Origin: Chamaesiphon minutus PCC 6605
Lineage (GTDB): Bacteria > Cyanobacteriota > Cyanobacteriia > Cyanobacteriales > Chamaesiphonaceae
Assembly: GCF_000317145.1 (NCBI RefSeq)
Contig: NC_019697.1
Coordinates: forward strand, 62,001-126,000
DNA length: 64,000 nt
Direction: 5' to 3'
Below, one piece after another: positions 26,360 to 34,960 of this stretch. Position numbers and translations under genes: made by a program. Positions within the stretch are counted from its first letter, which is position 1; each line of letters begins with the position of its first letter. Below the pieces are notes generated by a model. It was given only the letters and a program-made list of their open reading frames with translations, did no database searches and had not been told where the DNA came from.

Positions 26360-26932
26360 ATGAAAGAGGTTGTTGGTGAAATTAGAACCCACATTTTGAT
26401 TCTGGTAGCACTAGTCGGGACAATGTGGGGACTGGAAGTTCTCGATACGTATGTTTTTCGTCACGGACTCGATACCTTGGGTATTTTACCCCGACAGCCA
26501 ATTGGGTTGCGGGGGATTTTATTTGCGCCATTTTTGCATGGTAGTTTTGGCCATTTAGCGGCAAATACAGTTCCATTCATTATTCTCGGTTGGCTGATTA
26601 TGGCGCAGAGTGTCTCTAACTTTGTCGTTGTCTCGGTTATTTGTGCGGTGCTGGGTGGTTTGGGAACGTGGGTGTTTGGTGCTAGAGGTTTACATATCGG
26701 TGCGAGTGGGCTGATTTTTGGATATTTGGGGTTCCTACTGGCACGATATTATTTCGATCGCCGCCTCAGTTCTGGGCTGGTAGCTTTATTTGTCGGGACT
26801 ACCTATGGAAGCGTATTGTGGGGAGTTTTACCCTCAATGCCAGGGATTTCCTGGGAAGGACATTTATTTGGTTTCCTCAGCGGGATCTTTGCTGCCAGCT
26901 TTGTGCGCGATCGCGCTTCGTCGCGGGTGTAA
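26360..26932 (+). CDS. rhomboid-family intramembrane serine protease
   Basis: A 190-residue polytopic membrane protein. The rhomboid core is intact: HGSFGHLAANTVPF in transmembrane segment 2, nucleophile Ser in GASGLIFGYLG (segment 4) and the catalytic His in WEGHLFGFLSG (segment 6). Compact six-segment rhomboids of this size cleave transmembrane substrates within the lipid bilayer; the substrate is unknown. The ATG start follows AGGAAAAAGCG. It is preceded by the repeat island and stands alone. Confidence 0.88.
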   Translation: MKEVVGEIRTHILILVALVGTMWGLEVLDTYVFRHGLDTLGILPRQPIGLRGILFAPFLHGSFGHLAANTVPFIILGWLIMAQSVSNFVVVSVICAVLGGLGTWVFGARGLHIGASGLIFGYLGFLLARYYFDRRLSSGLVALFVGTTYGSVLWGVLPSMPGISWEGHLFGFLSGIFAASFVRDRASSRV

Positions 26933-27073
26933 GTTAAGCAAAAGTAGTTCATTTAGCTGTTAAATATCGTACAAAAGTCCGATTTAATTCGATCGGAGTT
27001 CTGTGAAAATAAATGAAAGTTGAAATATATATTTCGACAGACTGACATTTTGCATCACCACTAAATCTTTTGT

Positions 27074-27421
27074 ATGCATTCTCTAGAACCAGAAGAAGAA
27101 GATTTCTTATTTTGTCCATCGATTGAATGGGACGATCTGTATCCAGAAGAGACTTTTGGCGATCGATTGCGGCTTTTCTACAACCAGTTTAACAGCAGTA
27201 CCCGCGCACTGTTGGATGATTCCCTGTTTCGGGAAATTGAGTATAATTCGATAGTTATCAGTTTAGAGATACTATGCTCCAATCAGATTATTCATAAACG
27301 TTTGAGCCAAAAACATCAAAAAATTGGTAATGAAATTCGCTGGATTTGGCCGGATACAGTTACGCAGTTTGAGATCGGTACCAAGTCGCCCGATTGGTAT
27401 GGGCAAGTTTTTAAGTTGTAG
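27074..27421 (+). CDS. hypothetical acidic protein
   Basis: A 115-residue soluble acidic protein that I do not recognise. It begins MHSLEPEEEDFLFCPSIEWDDLYPEETFGDR and has a helical middle (FNSSTRALLDDSLFREIEYN). It has no signal peptide, membrane span or metal motif. The codon use resembles its neighbours and the ATG start is plausible. It stands alone, between the rhomboid gene and the phasin-like gene. Confidence 0.5.
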   Translation: MHSLEPEEEDFLFCPSIEWDDLYPEETFGDRLRLFYNQFNSSTRALLDDSLFREIEYNSIVISLEILCSNQIIHKRLSQKHQKIGNEIRWIWPDTVTQFEIGTKSPDWYGQVFKL

Positions 27422-27568
27422 AAATGACCCGAAAAACAATGCTGCCGTAGAGGCTGCGACCGTTTACCGCTACTTGCTGCCCGATACTCACTACTAAAGA
27501 TTCGGATATCTACCCGATCGAGAGTCGCCCTGCCGCCTAAAATAAGGATAATGCTCGAATATTAGGCT

Positions 27569-27892
27569 ATGGATAACAATAACTGGCTGCAACAAATTTT
27601 AATGCTAGGTCTGGGTACGACGACACTAGTGGCCGATCGCGTCCGCGAAGTCAGCGAACAGTGGGTTAAAGAAGGTAAGATCGACTCCGACCAAGCAAAA
27701 TCATTTGTCGATGACTTGATGGGGCAAATGAAGTTAGATCCAGCGAATTTTGAAGCCCAGATGCAACGCACGATTCGGAATACCATGCAAGATCTGGGCG
27801 TACCGCGTCAAGCCGAAATGGACGAATTGCGCGGACGCATCGATAGACTAGAACGCCAAGTCCGAGAATTGGAAAATAAATTATGGAAATAG
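27569..27892 (+). CDS. phasin-like coiled-coil protein
   Basis: A 107-residue helical protein. The N-terminal WLQQILMLGLGTTTLVADRVREVSEQWVKEGKI pattern and the C-terminal heptad coiled coil (ELRGRIDRLERQVRELENKLW) match the small phasin/PhaI-like family annotated in many cyanobacteria. Relatives coat polyhydroxybutyrate granules or act as scaffolds, but no PHB genes are near. It stands alone with an ATG start. Confidence 0.7.
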   Translation: MDNNNWLQQILMLGLGTTTLVADRVREVSEQWVKEGKIDSDQAKSFVDDLMGQMKLDPANFEAQMQRTIRNTMQDLGVPRQAEMDELRGRIDRLERQVRELENKLWK

Positions 27893-27999
27893 GCAAAACT
27901 TGCCAGCAATTATTTCCATAATTTGAATTTATCGCTCCATTGCCATTGCCACTAGCCCCTGATGACTATAATCAGATAGTGGTTCAAATCAAATTGAGT

Positions 28000-28527
28000 A
28001 TGAAAGAAATTTTAGTCAGTTTAGGATTGATGCTCGGATGCGGTATCCTAATTCTAGTCTTTCAGTTTGCTGTCGGGAGACCAGATGCGACTGCCGAGCC
28101 AGCTCCCTTAGCCAATATAATTGCGACCATCGACCGATCTGCTGCTAATCCCGCTAACTTAATTGCCATGGATAATAACGAAAATCAAGTGACAACTGCT
28201 TCGGGACTAAAATACGTGGAGATCGCCGAAGGTACTGGCGAAAGCCCCGCCAAAGGTCAAACTGTATCGGTTCACTATACTGGTACGCTAGAGAATGGCA
28301 AGAAATTTGACAGCTCTCGCGATCGCAACCAAGCATTTGAATTTCAAATTGGTGAAGGTCAAGTTATTAAAGGTTGGGACGAAGGACTCAGTACCATGAA
28401 AGTCGGCGGTCGTCGCAAGCTGATTATTCCAGCCGAATTGGGATATGGCGCGCGGGGTGCTGGTGGCGTAATTCCTCCCAATGCTACTCTGATTTTTGAT
28501 GTAGAACTACTCAAGGTCAAAGGATAA
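28000..28527 (+). CDS. membrane-anchored FKBP-type peptidyl-prolyl isomerase
   Basis: A 175-residue protein folding catalyst. I use the ATG at 28000, which gives a proper N-terminal membrane anchor (MKEILVSLGLMLGCGILILVF); the frame extends upstream only to a TTG. After a linker of about 50 residues, the FKBP domain runs from SGLKYVEIAEGTG to the C terminus. It has the usual pocket residues (YTGTLENGKKFDSS, VIKGWDEGL, IPAELGYGARG, IPPNATLIFDVELL). It is probably periplasmic or thylakoid-lumenal. Confidence 0.88.
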   Translation: MKEILVSLGLMLGCGILILVFQFAVGRPDATAEPAPLANIIATIDRSAANPANLIAMDNNENQVTTASGLKYVEIAEGTGESPAKGQTVSVHYTGTLENGKKFDSSRDRNQAFEFQIGEGQVIKGWDEGLSTMKVGGRRKLIIPAELGYGARGAGGVIPPNATLIFDVELLKVKG

Positions 28528-28623
28528 CAGCGCGATGTGATGGCGGCGGCACAGGCTACCGTCATTACCCCAATGTAGATTTGGGAACATCACCTATCGA
28601 ATGATGGTCATGGAGAAAAGAGG

Positions 28624-29313
28624 ATGCCCGAAACAACCCTATTCACCATGAGTCAATCACTTTCCCTATCTTGGTCCCAGCTTGAGGAAAACCTCCCTCG
28701 AACCAGAGTGCAAGTAGCTAAATTAGACAAATTACCGAACAATGAGCTGATCTTGCTCGCTCAGTCTGGATTGCGTACAGATCGAGCAGCTCTAGCCGAG
28801 CTAATGCGTCGGCATCAGTCCCATGTGGATCGGATTTTGTACCACTTGGCTCCAGACTGGCAAGACCGAGCGGATCTAGCTCAGGAAGTATGGATTCGGG
28901 TCTACAAAAATATCAAAAGTCTCAACGAACCCGAAAAATTTCGCGGTTGGTTGAGTCGAATTGCGACCAATCTATTCTATGACGAGTTACGCAAACGCAA
29001 GCGCGTTGCTCCACCACTGTCTTTGGATGCACCGATTAATGTGGGTGATGGCACAATCGAGTGGGATCTTCCTTCCGATACACCCAATCCCTCCGAACAT
29101 CTGAGTACGGTTGAGTTTTACGACCAATTGCGAGTAGCAATCGCCAAATTACCCGCAGCTTTTCGCACGACCATTGTCTTACGAGAAATTGATGGTTTGT
29201 CATATGAAGAGATTGCAGAGGTGACAGGAGTCTCGATTGGCACTGTAAAGTCGCGGATTGCTAGAGCTAGAGCCGGACTACAATCACAGCTCACTGGATA
29301 TTTTGAATCGTAA
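28624..29313 (+). CDS. sigG: ECF-type RNA polymerase sigma factor (SigG group)
   Basis: A 229-residue extracytoplasmic-function sigma factor. Region 2 covers about 60-130 (LAPDWQDRADLAQEVWIRVYKN, RGWLSRIATNLFYDELRKRKR) and region 4 about 165-220 (TTIVLREIDGLSYEEIAEVTGVSIGTVKSRIARAR). The N-terminal extension and LSLDAP linker are features I associate with cyanobacterial SigG. It is followed after 113 bases by its probable anti-sigma gene. The ATG at 28624 has GGAG 8 bases upstream; an in-frame ATG at 28651 is an alternative start. Confidence 0.85.
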   Translation: MPETTLFTMSQSLSLSWSQLEENLPRTRVQVAKLDKLPNNELILLAQSGLRTDRAALAELMRRHQSHVDRILYHLAPDWQDRADLAQEVWIRVYKNIKSLNEPEKFRGWLSRIATNLFYDELRKRKRVAPPLSLDAPINVGDGTIEWDLPSDTPNPSEHLSTVEFYDQLRVAIAKLPAAFRTTIVLREIDGLSYEEIAEVTGVSIGTVKSRIARARAGLQSQLTGYFES

Positions 29314-29426
29314 CTAATTTTCCTTAACTGGGAATATTAGCAATATATTTAGATTTAGCAACACTCGCTAGAATTAAAATTATTTTTAAGTTAGGACACA
29401 CACAGGGTTAATTTGAGGATCGGAAC

Positions 29427-29924
29427 ATGACAGACAACTTCGATTGGGAGCGATCTGGTGCTATTTTAGACGAACGCTTCGAGCTGCTTAGTGCCTATCT
29501 TGATGGCGAGGTGACGGCGAGCGAACGACAACAAGTCGAAGCATGGCTCGCCACCGATCGCGCATTTCAACACCAGTATCGTCAGCTACAACAGATTAAC
29601 CAGGCCATGCCGTGCCTGACGGTGCCGAGCAGCCAATCGGCTGAGGCTTTGGCAACGGGAGTATTTGGTAAACTCGATCGCCAGCGCAATCGCAAATTTG
29701 CCTGGTTTGGCGGTGGCGCGATCGCCGCTACGTTCTTAGCCGCACTAACTGGATTGGGTGGTTTATTTGGCGGTAACAGTATACAACAACAATTTGCGAA
29801 TAACAAAGCCAACACTCCAGCACCACTAATGCTGGCATTAAACGATCCCATTCTATCTATTCCCGCTAAAACCGAGAATGCGATCGAACTACCAATGACT
29901 TCGCCAGAAGTCAATGCAGACTAA
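29427..29924 (+). CDS. membrane-anchored anti-sigma factor
   Basis: A 165-residue protein. The N-terminal cytoplasmic helical domain (ERFELLSAYLDGEVTASERQQVEAWLATD) is the anti-sigma fold that clamps ECF sigma factors, here without the zinc-binding Cys/His set. One membrane span follows (GGGAIAATFLAALTGLGGLFGG, about 95-117), then a short extracytoplasmic tail. Its position directly after sigG says it holds SigG inactive at the membrane until an envelope signal arrives. It is followed by a strong hairpin. Confidence 0.82.
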   Translation: MTDNFDWERSGAILDERFELLSAYLDGEVTASERQQVEAWLATDRAFQHQYRQLQQINQAMPCLTVPSSQSAEALATGVFGKLDRQRNRKFAWFGGGAIAATFLAALTGLGGLFGGNSIQQQFANNKANTPAPLMLALNDPILSIPAKTENAIELPMTSPEVNAD

Positions 29925-29941
29925 GATTCCAGTGCCGATCG

Positions 29942-30004
29942 ATTTCACTCTCAATAAGTACGATGTCCGTGAATGAGGATACAGTACTTATTTTTGAGTG
30001 AAAT
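29942..30004. terminator. long stem-loop after the sigma/anti-sigma pair
   Basis: Arms ATTTCACTCTCAATAAGTA and TACTTATTTTTGAGTGAAAT pair with one offset around a 24-base loop. It lies between the anti-sigma stop and the convergent gatD stop. Confidence 0.65.
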
Positions 30005-30044
30005 TGCTAGGGGTCGCATTTCTATTGAAAGTTGCTCTAGCTCT

Positions 30045-30839
30045 TTAGTTAATTTCCAATCGCTTTAACATGGCGGCGCGCGCTCGATCGGCTAAACTGT
30101 CATCTAGCGGAGCGAGATCGATTTCGGTTTGATACTTATTCTGGAGAGCGGTTTTAATCATCCAGTCGGCGATGAATGGGTTCTTGGGAATTAATGGCCC
30201 GTGGGAGTAGGTGGCGATCGCATTGTGGTAAAACGCGCCTTCTGTGCCATCTGTGGCGTTATTGCCATAGCCTTTAATAACTTTGCCTAAAGCTTCGGCA
30301 TTGGGGCCAAGAAAGGTTCTCCCGCCGTGGTTTTCAAAGCCGACGATTAGCGGTTTTTGCCCGCCTAGCAGCTCGGTAAGTTCGGCGGCGAGTCTTTTGG
30401 CAGTAATTTCAAATACCACGTTGCCAATGCACCGCTGGGTGTCGATGCCAGGATGTTTGGTTTCGAGATCGATGATGTTCATGCCTTCGATTTTTTCGCC
30501 CAATCCTGGCTCGTAAAATTTACCCAGCAGTTGGGGCGAACCGCAGGTAAACACACCTGGCGCGCCTGCATCTAATTTAGCTTTGATGGCTGCGGCTTTG
30601 GCTCCAGCCAAGTCGCGCATGACGATTTCTTGTTGGCGATCTTGGGCACCGCCACCTGCCATAATATCGACTTGGTGGATCAGATCGGGATCGGAATCGC
30701 GATCGTAGGGGATGACTTCGACGTTAATTCCTCGCCATTGCGCGCGTTGTTGAATGGCAATGACGTTGCCGCGATCGCCGTAAGTACTCATCAGGGTAGG
30801 ATAGAGCCAGCCAATTTTTAGTTCTAGTACTTGGGTCAT
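30045..30839 (-). CDS. gatD: lipid II isoglutaminyl synthase, glutaminase subunit
   Basis: A 264-residue class I glutamine amidotransferase that supplies ammonia to MurT for amidating D-Glu of lipid II. The nucleophile is C99 (GVFTCGSPQLLG) and the catalytic His is H213 (YSHGPLIPKNP), the CobB/CobQ-type arrangement lacking the third acid. Its partner murT lies 1 kb upstream on the same strand, separated by a phytochelatin-synthase gene. It has an ATG start, and the leader contains a G-rich low-complexity tract. Confidence 0.9.
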   Translation of the reverse strand: MTQVLELKIGWLYPTLMSTYGDRGNVIAIQQRAQWRGINVEVIPYDRDSDPDLIHQVDIMAGGGAQDRQQEIVMRDLAGAKAAAIKAKLDAGAPGVFTCGSPQLLGKFYEPGLGEKIEGMNIIDLETKHPGIDTQRCIGNVVFEITAKRLAAELTELLGGQKPLIVGFENHGGRTFLGPNAEALGKVIKGYGNNATDGTEGAFYHNAIATYSHGPLIPKNPFIADWMIKTALQNKYQTEIDLAPLDDSLADRARAAMLKRLEIN

Positions 30840-30911
30840 GTGGGGATGGGGAGACGGGGAGACGGGGAGACACTTGCTTCCTAAAGCCTAAAGCCTAAGC
30901 ACTATATTATT

Positions 30912-31628
30912 TTATTTAGTTACCAGGACAAAACCTCTGGTTTTACCAGAATCGGTATCTGTCGTTCTAATTGCTTGCCATAAATCGACGGCTTTGACCC
31001 AGACTGGGGGATATTTATAGCGAGAAACATCTAAAATTAGAAAGCGATCGGTACGTTGATTGTAAGCTGCGATGGGGGAAATATGACCGCCGCGTTCTTG
31101 GCCGATCGTTTTGCGTAAGTAATTGACGATCGCAAAATTATCTCTTTTTGCTAGATTTTGCACGAGTAGCGATCGAAATTGCGCTAAATCGACGTCGGAG
31201 CCATGGTAAACGGTAACTTTTGCCCCGTGACTGGCTAATAAGCCCCCTAACTGCGCTAATGTCATTCCCCGTTTGGAAACTATATCTGGAGAAATGACTT
31301 TTTTAGCCTCTTCTCGATCGAAAAAATTATCCTGAGTAAATACGCGAAAAGGTTTATGTTGAGCTGATTCTGGAGCGGGTAATCCTAAAGCATTTAATAC
31401 CATTACACTACTAGCTACCCCACAATAAGCCTGATTGATTTGGGTAACAAATTGATTGCTTAACAGAAAATAATCTTGTTTGGCTTGGCTCTCAACTAAG
31501 AGTTGTTCGCCATCACTAGAACTAAACGGAATCAGTTGGGGTGATAGTGGTAGTGTTTGAGCGAGTAGTTTAGGATTATTTAGGGTTAAGGTAAATAATG
31601 CCAAAAAACAGAAAAATTTATGTTTCAT
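30912..31628 (-). CDS. secreted phytochelatin synthase-family protein
   Basis: A 238-residue papain-like enzyme with a signal peptide (residues 1-23). The catalytic triad is complete: C69 (QAYCGVASSVMVLNAL), H182 (GGHISPIAAYN) and D200 (FLILDVSRYKYPPVWV). It contains only the catalytic half, as in the Nostoc alr0975 protein. That protein mainly removes glycine from glutathione and makes few phytochelatins. The signal peptide implies periplasmic action. It lies between murT and gatD on the same strand, an arrangement that could hint at a role in wall or glutathione peptide turnover. Confidence 0.85.
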   Translation of the reverse strand: MKHKFFCFLALFTLTLNNPKLLAQTLPLSPQLIPFSSSDGEQLLVESQAKQDYFLLSNQFVTQINQAYCGVASSVMVLNALGLPAPESAQHKPFRVFTQDNFFDREEAKKVISPDIVSKRGMTLAQLGGLLASHGAKVTVYHGSDVDLAQFRSLLVQNLAKRDNFAIVNYLRKTIGQERGGHISPIAAYNQRTDRFLILDVSRYKYPPVWVKAVDLWQAIRTTDTDSGKTRGFVLVTK

Positions 31629-31738
31629 TGCATTTATTATCTCGACTGATTCTCGTTTTCGATCTCACATCTCAATTTTATATTTAAAAAAGCAGGCGAT
31701 CGCAAATGTTAGTCTTATTGTAATTAGCCGATGCCTAT

Positions 31739-31775
31739 ACTGTGGGCAGTGCTCACCCTACTTCTGCCCACCATT
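31739..31775. repeat. GTGGGCAGTGC repeat, inverted and degenerate copy
   Basis: Reads GTGGGCAGTGCTCACCCTAC, the inverted counterpart of the GTAGGGTGGGCAGTGCCCAC repeat, followed by a second GCCCACC. It lies in the gap between murT and the phytochelatin-synthase gene. Confidence 0.5.
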
Positions 31776-31843
31776 ATACGTTTGAGGTTACAAGTATTGA
31801 GTTTTTCCTATTTGGATCGCTAGTCAATCAAATTAAAATCAGA

Positions 31844-33202
31844 TTATAAAATCTTTTTCCCCGTAAGAATTTCGCGGACATCTAGCATGGCAGAATAGGT
31901 AGGAATAATATGGAGAGTTTCGGTTGTTGCGGTGAGTTCTAAAGCGGTATCGATCGCGTCTTTAAGATCTTCTTTGACGATAATTTTACAACCTTTATCT
32001 CGATCGATCTTGCTGTATTCTAATCGCAATGCCATATCATAGACTCGATCGCCACTAACGACGATAGTGCCGCCAGAATTGACAAATTTTTCGGTATCGA
32101 CATCCCAAATCCACGACACATCGGTACCATCGGGGGTGCGATCGTTGAGTACCATCAGACTAACAGCTCCATTACCCGCCTGCTTGACTTGAGAGACAGC
32201 GCGGATGGTTTCGTTCATACTGGCGGGATTTTTGGTTAATAAAATCCGCACTTTTTTACCGTTATAGACTAGTTCTTCCGATCGACCGAAGGCAGCTTGG
32301 AAATTACCGATCGTATCTAGAATAACTGACTTACTAATCCCGATCGATTCCATGACGGTAATGGCAGCAAGGGTATTATATTTATTGTAAACACCGATCA
32401 ATACTTGCGGCCATTCTTTACTGTCGATCGAGAGTTTACTTTTAGTAAAATCACATTTAGGGCAATCAAAATCACCTTGGTGGGAAAGATACACGCCCTT
32501 ATATTCAAGTGCAGTTCCACAACTAGGACAGTAAATAGAGTCTACAGCATGAGGAATTTCATCTAGATATAACTCCGGTTCGCTCAATCCAAAATATTTA
32601 ACTTGTTTGGGTTTGTCTCCAGTCGTTAATTGTTGCCCCAAGTGCGCCAAAGCTGGATCGTCGCCATTGGTAACGAGAATTGTATCGCCATCTAATGCGG
32701 CAATTGCTTTGCCCCAACGATAGGTAATTGTATCGACTTCACCATATCGATCGAGTTGATCGCGAAATAAATTGAGCGCGAGGACGTATTTGGGTTTGAG
32801 TTGGGGGATTACGATCGGAATTACGTTTTCATCTACTTCCAGAATCCCGTAATCGGCTTTAAGTTTACCTGTCAGACTCGTGTTTTCTAATAACGTGGTA
32901 ATTAAACCATTGACGAGATTGGCTCCGGCTTCATTATGGACGACTTTCCAACCATCTTTTTCTAAAATATCCCGTAGCAATAGCGAGGTAGTAGTTTTAC
33001 CATTCGTCCCAGCGACGACAATTACACCATACTTAATCTGTTGAGACAGCATGGTTAAAATTTGCGGATGTAGCCGTTTGCCAATGGTACCTGGGAGCAC
33101 GCTCGCAGCACCTAGTTTGAAGGTGCGAATTGTCGAGGTAATTGTTTTGGCTGCAAATACCGCAATTCCCAATCTGATTCGATCTAGTAAATTTATCTGC
33201 AC
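31844..33202 (-). CDS. murT: lipid II isoglutaminyl synthase, Mur ligase-like subunit
   Basis: A 452-residue Mur-ligase-fold enzyme that activates and amidates the D-glutamate carboxylate of lipid II with GatD. It has the ATP loop AGTNGKTTTS near residue 63, an inserted zinc ribbon (YCPSCG ... DCPKC) characteristic of MurT, and the C-terminal DUF1727 domain. The start is GTG. In some bacteria murT and gatD overlap; here they are split by one gene. Cyanobacterial wall amidation is consistent with this pair. Confidence 0.9.
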   Translation of the reverse strand: MQINLLDRIRLGIAVFAAKTITSTIRTFKLGAASVLPGTIGKRLHPQILTMLSQQIKYGVIVVAGTNGKTTTSLLLRDILEKDGWKVVHNEAGANLVNGLITTLLENTSLTGKLKADYGILEVDENVIPIVIPQLKPKYVLALNLFRDQLDRYGEVDTITYRWGKAIAALDGDTILVTNGDDPALAHLGQQLTTGDKPKQVKYFGLSEPELYLDEIPHAVDSIYCPSCGTALEYKGVYLSHQGDFDCPKCDFTKSKLSIDSKEWPQVLIGVYNKYNTLAAITVMESIGISKSVILDTIGNFQAAFGRSEELVYNGKKVRILLTKNPASMNETIRAVSQVKQAGNGAVSLMVLNDRTPDGTDVSWIWDVDTEKFVNSGGTIVVSGDRVYDMALRLEYSKIDRDKGCKIIVKEDLKDAIDTALELTATTETLHIIPTYSAMLDVREILTGKKIL

Positions 33203-33204
33203 CT

Positions 33205-33258
33205 TGATTTAGGGGTTAGGGATTAGGGGATAGGGATTAGGTTTTAGGCTTTAGGCTT
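33205..33258. repeat. heptamer short tandem repeats (STRR), block 1
   Basis: Degenerate GGGATTA/GGCTTTA units in the gap between rsmE and murT. These are the reverse complement of the CCTAAAG/CCTAATC units at 34872-34960. It matches the heptanucleotide STRR class of cyanobacteria. Confidence 0.65.
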
Positions 33259-33272
33259 TCTGAAGGTGGCTA

Positions 33273-34061
33273 TTATATCAAGACTTGGGGACGAGTATTC
33301 GTACCTGTTACGGCAGAAACGATCGATAAGGCGACAATTGGTGCGGTGATGGTGCGCAGAATCTGCCGTCCGAGCGATACTAATTGAAAGTCATACTCGA
33401 TCGCGCGATCGATTTCACTAGGCGTCCATCCGCCTTCTGGGCCGATCGCGATGGTAACCCAATCGGTAATTGGGATTTTAGATTGCAAGCATTCTAGCAG
33501 ATGGGGTCGATCGCCTCTAGCTTCGCACCAGTAACGATTTGCGTTGCCAATACTGGCGGGTAGTTGGCTGAAAATGGTCTCTAAAGGTTGTGATTCTTCA
33601 ATTATGGGGATTGTCAGTCGTTCCGATTGTTCGGCGGCTTCTTGGGCAATTTTACGCCATCTCTGAAGCTTTTGCGGGCTGGGTACCAACAGGGTGCGAT
33701 CGCTAATTGCTGGATAGATGGTGGTGACGCCGAGTTCGGTGCAAGCACGCACGATATCGTCGAAGTTATTGCCTTTGGGGAGCGCGCAGATCAACGTAAT
33801 AGCAGGAGAGAGTTCCCGATTGGCAAGGACATCGATTTCGTTATTAAGTGTGCTAATTATGCGTGCATTTCCAGAGCTGGAATGTTGTTGAAAACGATCG
33901 ATCTCAAGTGCTGCCAGATAAAGTTTTCCAGTACCATCGATGGCTTGAAATTGGGCACCATTTTGGAGACGAATGACGCGAGTCAAATAGTGACATTGCT
34001 CTGGCGTCAGCGCGATATAGTTGTTGTCGATTTGGTTAGGCGCGATTGCGATACGTTGCAA
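33273..34061 (-). CDS. rsmE: 16S rRNA (uracil-1498-N3)-methyltransferase
   Basis: A 262-residue SPOUT methyltransferase acting on U1498 of 16S rRNA in the small subunit. The N-terminal PUA-like domain contains HYLTRVIRLQNGA. The knotted C-terminal domain has the SAM-binding signatures AIGPEGGWTPSEI and VSLGRQILRT. The start is TTG, since no in-frame ATG precedes the conserved N terminus. It sits upstream of murT on the same strand, with a heptamer repeat in the 70-base gap. Confidence 0.92.
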   Translation of the reverse strand: MQRIAIAPNQIDNNYIALTPEQCHYLTRVIRLQNGAQFQAIDGTGKLYLAALEIDRFQQHSSSGNARIISTLNNEIDVLANRELSPAITLICALPKGNNFDDIVRACTELGVTTIYPAISDRTLLVPSPQKLQRWRKIAQEAAEQSERLTIPIIEESQPLETIFSQLPASIGNANRYWCEARGDRPHLLECLQSKIPITDWVTIAIGPEGGWTPSEIDRAIEYDFQLVSLGRQILRTITAPIVALSIVSAVTGTNTRPQVLI

Positions 34062-34195
34062 GGTATTTAAGCTTAGTTACCGATTGACTACAGGATGTTT
34101 TGCGGGTATGCTATATATGTGCTACTTAGATCGAATGATGGGGAATACTAGCAAGTATGACTCGAAATGTACAATCATAGCGTTCTGGTAAATAA

Positions 34196-34831
34196 ATGCT
34201 TGTATCTACCACTAATCTAGATCGATGCTATCAGTTATTAGGAATCTGTCGAGGAGCTACGCTCGAAGAACTGAAAACTGCCTATCGTTCGTTAGCCCGT
34301 AAATGGCATCCCGATCTCAATCCTGGGGATTTGGAAGCACATCAACGCTTCATCACACTCAATCAGGCTTACCAACTTTTACTCGACGGGATTGCCAATT
34401 CCACAGAAGATCGTCCCAATTCTACCGGATCGACGCAAACAAAGTCTCAACCATCAACTCCCCCCAATTCAAACGTTAGAGTCACTACTCCTAAATCTCA
34501 GCCGAAACCAGCCACAAGCGATCGAGCGGTTAAAAATGAATCTGAATTAAAATGGCAATTATATTATGAATTGCAATCGTTGTTAAAGCAACAACAATTT
34601 TTAAAAGCGATCGTCTTAATTGAAGGTTTGGCTCATCACTCACCACAAGATCCACAAGTTTGTCAGTGGCAAGGAATTATCTATTCTCAATACGGACATC
34701 AATTAGTACAGCGCAGAGAGTTTGATAAAGCGCGTATTTATCTCAAGAAAGCTCTTAAAGTCGATCCGCACAATCGTCAACTGTGGCAAGAAGTAGATCG
34801 CGCCTTCAATCGGATTACTCAGTTGAGTTAG
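34196..34831 (+). CDS. J-domain protein with C-terminal TPR-like region
   Basis: A 211-residue DnaJ-like co-chaperone. Residues 9-65 form the J domain (CYQLLGICRGATLEELKTAYRSLARKWHPDLNPG) with the HPD motif that stimulates DnaK. A Ser/Thr/Pro-rich linker (about 75-115) follows, then a helical TPR-like region (RREFDKARIYLKKALKVDPHNRQLWQEV). There is no glycine-rich or zinc domain, so it is a type III J protein recruiting Hsp70 to specific partners. It reads divergently from rsmE. Confidence 0.85.
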   Translation: MLVSTTNLDRCYQLLGICRGATLEELKTAYRSLARKWHPDLNPGDLEAHQRFITLNQAYQLLLDGIANSTEDRPNSTGSTQTKSQPSTPPNSNVRVTTPKSQPKPATSDRAVKNESELKWQLYYELQSLLKQQQFLKAIVLIEGLAHHSPQDPQVCQWQGIIYSQYGHQLVQRREFDKARIYLKKALKVDPHNRQLWQEVDRAFNRITQLS

Positions 34832-34871
34832 AGGGATTGGGAGAGGGGGAGACTGGGAGATTAAAGTACGT

Positions 34872-34960
34872 AGTGCAAAAGCCTAAAGCCTAATCCCTAA
34901 AGCCTAATCCCTAAAGCCTAAAGCCTAAAGCCTAAAGCCTAATCCCTATCCCCTACCCCC
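34872..34960. repeat. heptamer short tandem repeats (STRR), block 2
   Basis: At least ten heptamers of CCTAAAG and CCTAATC in mixed order. It lies between the convergent J-domain and kinase genes and ends at the kinase stop codon. Confidence 0.75.

Noticed and set aside
34872-34960. The heptamer block as a CRISPR array or telomere-like sequence
   Set aside because: Units are 7 bases with no spacers, and no cas genes are present. It fits cyanobacterial short tandem repeats.
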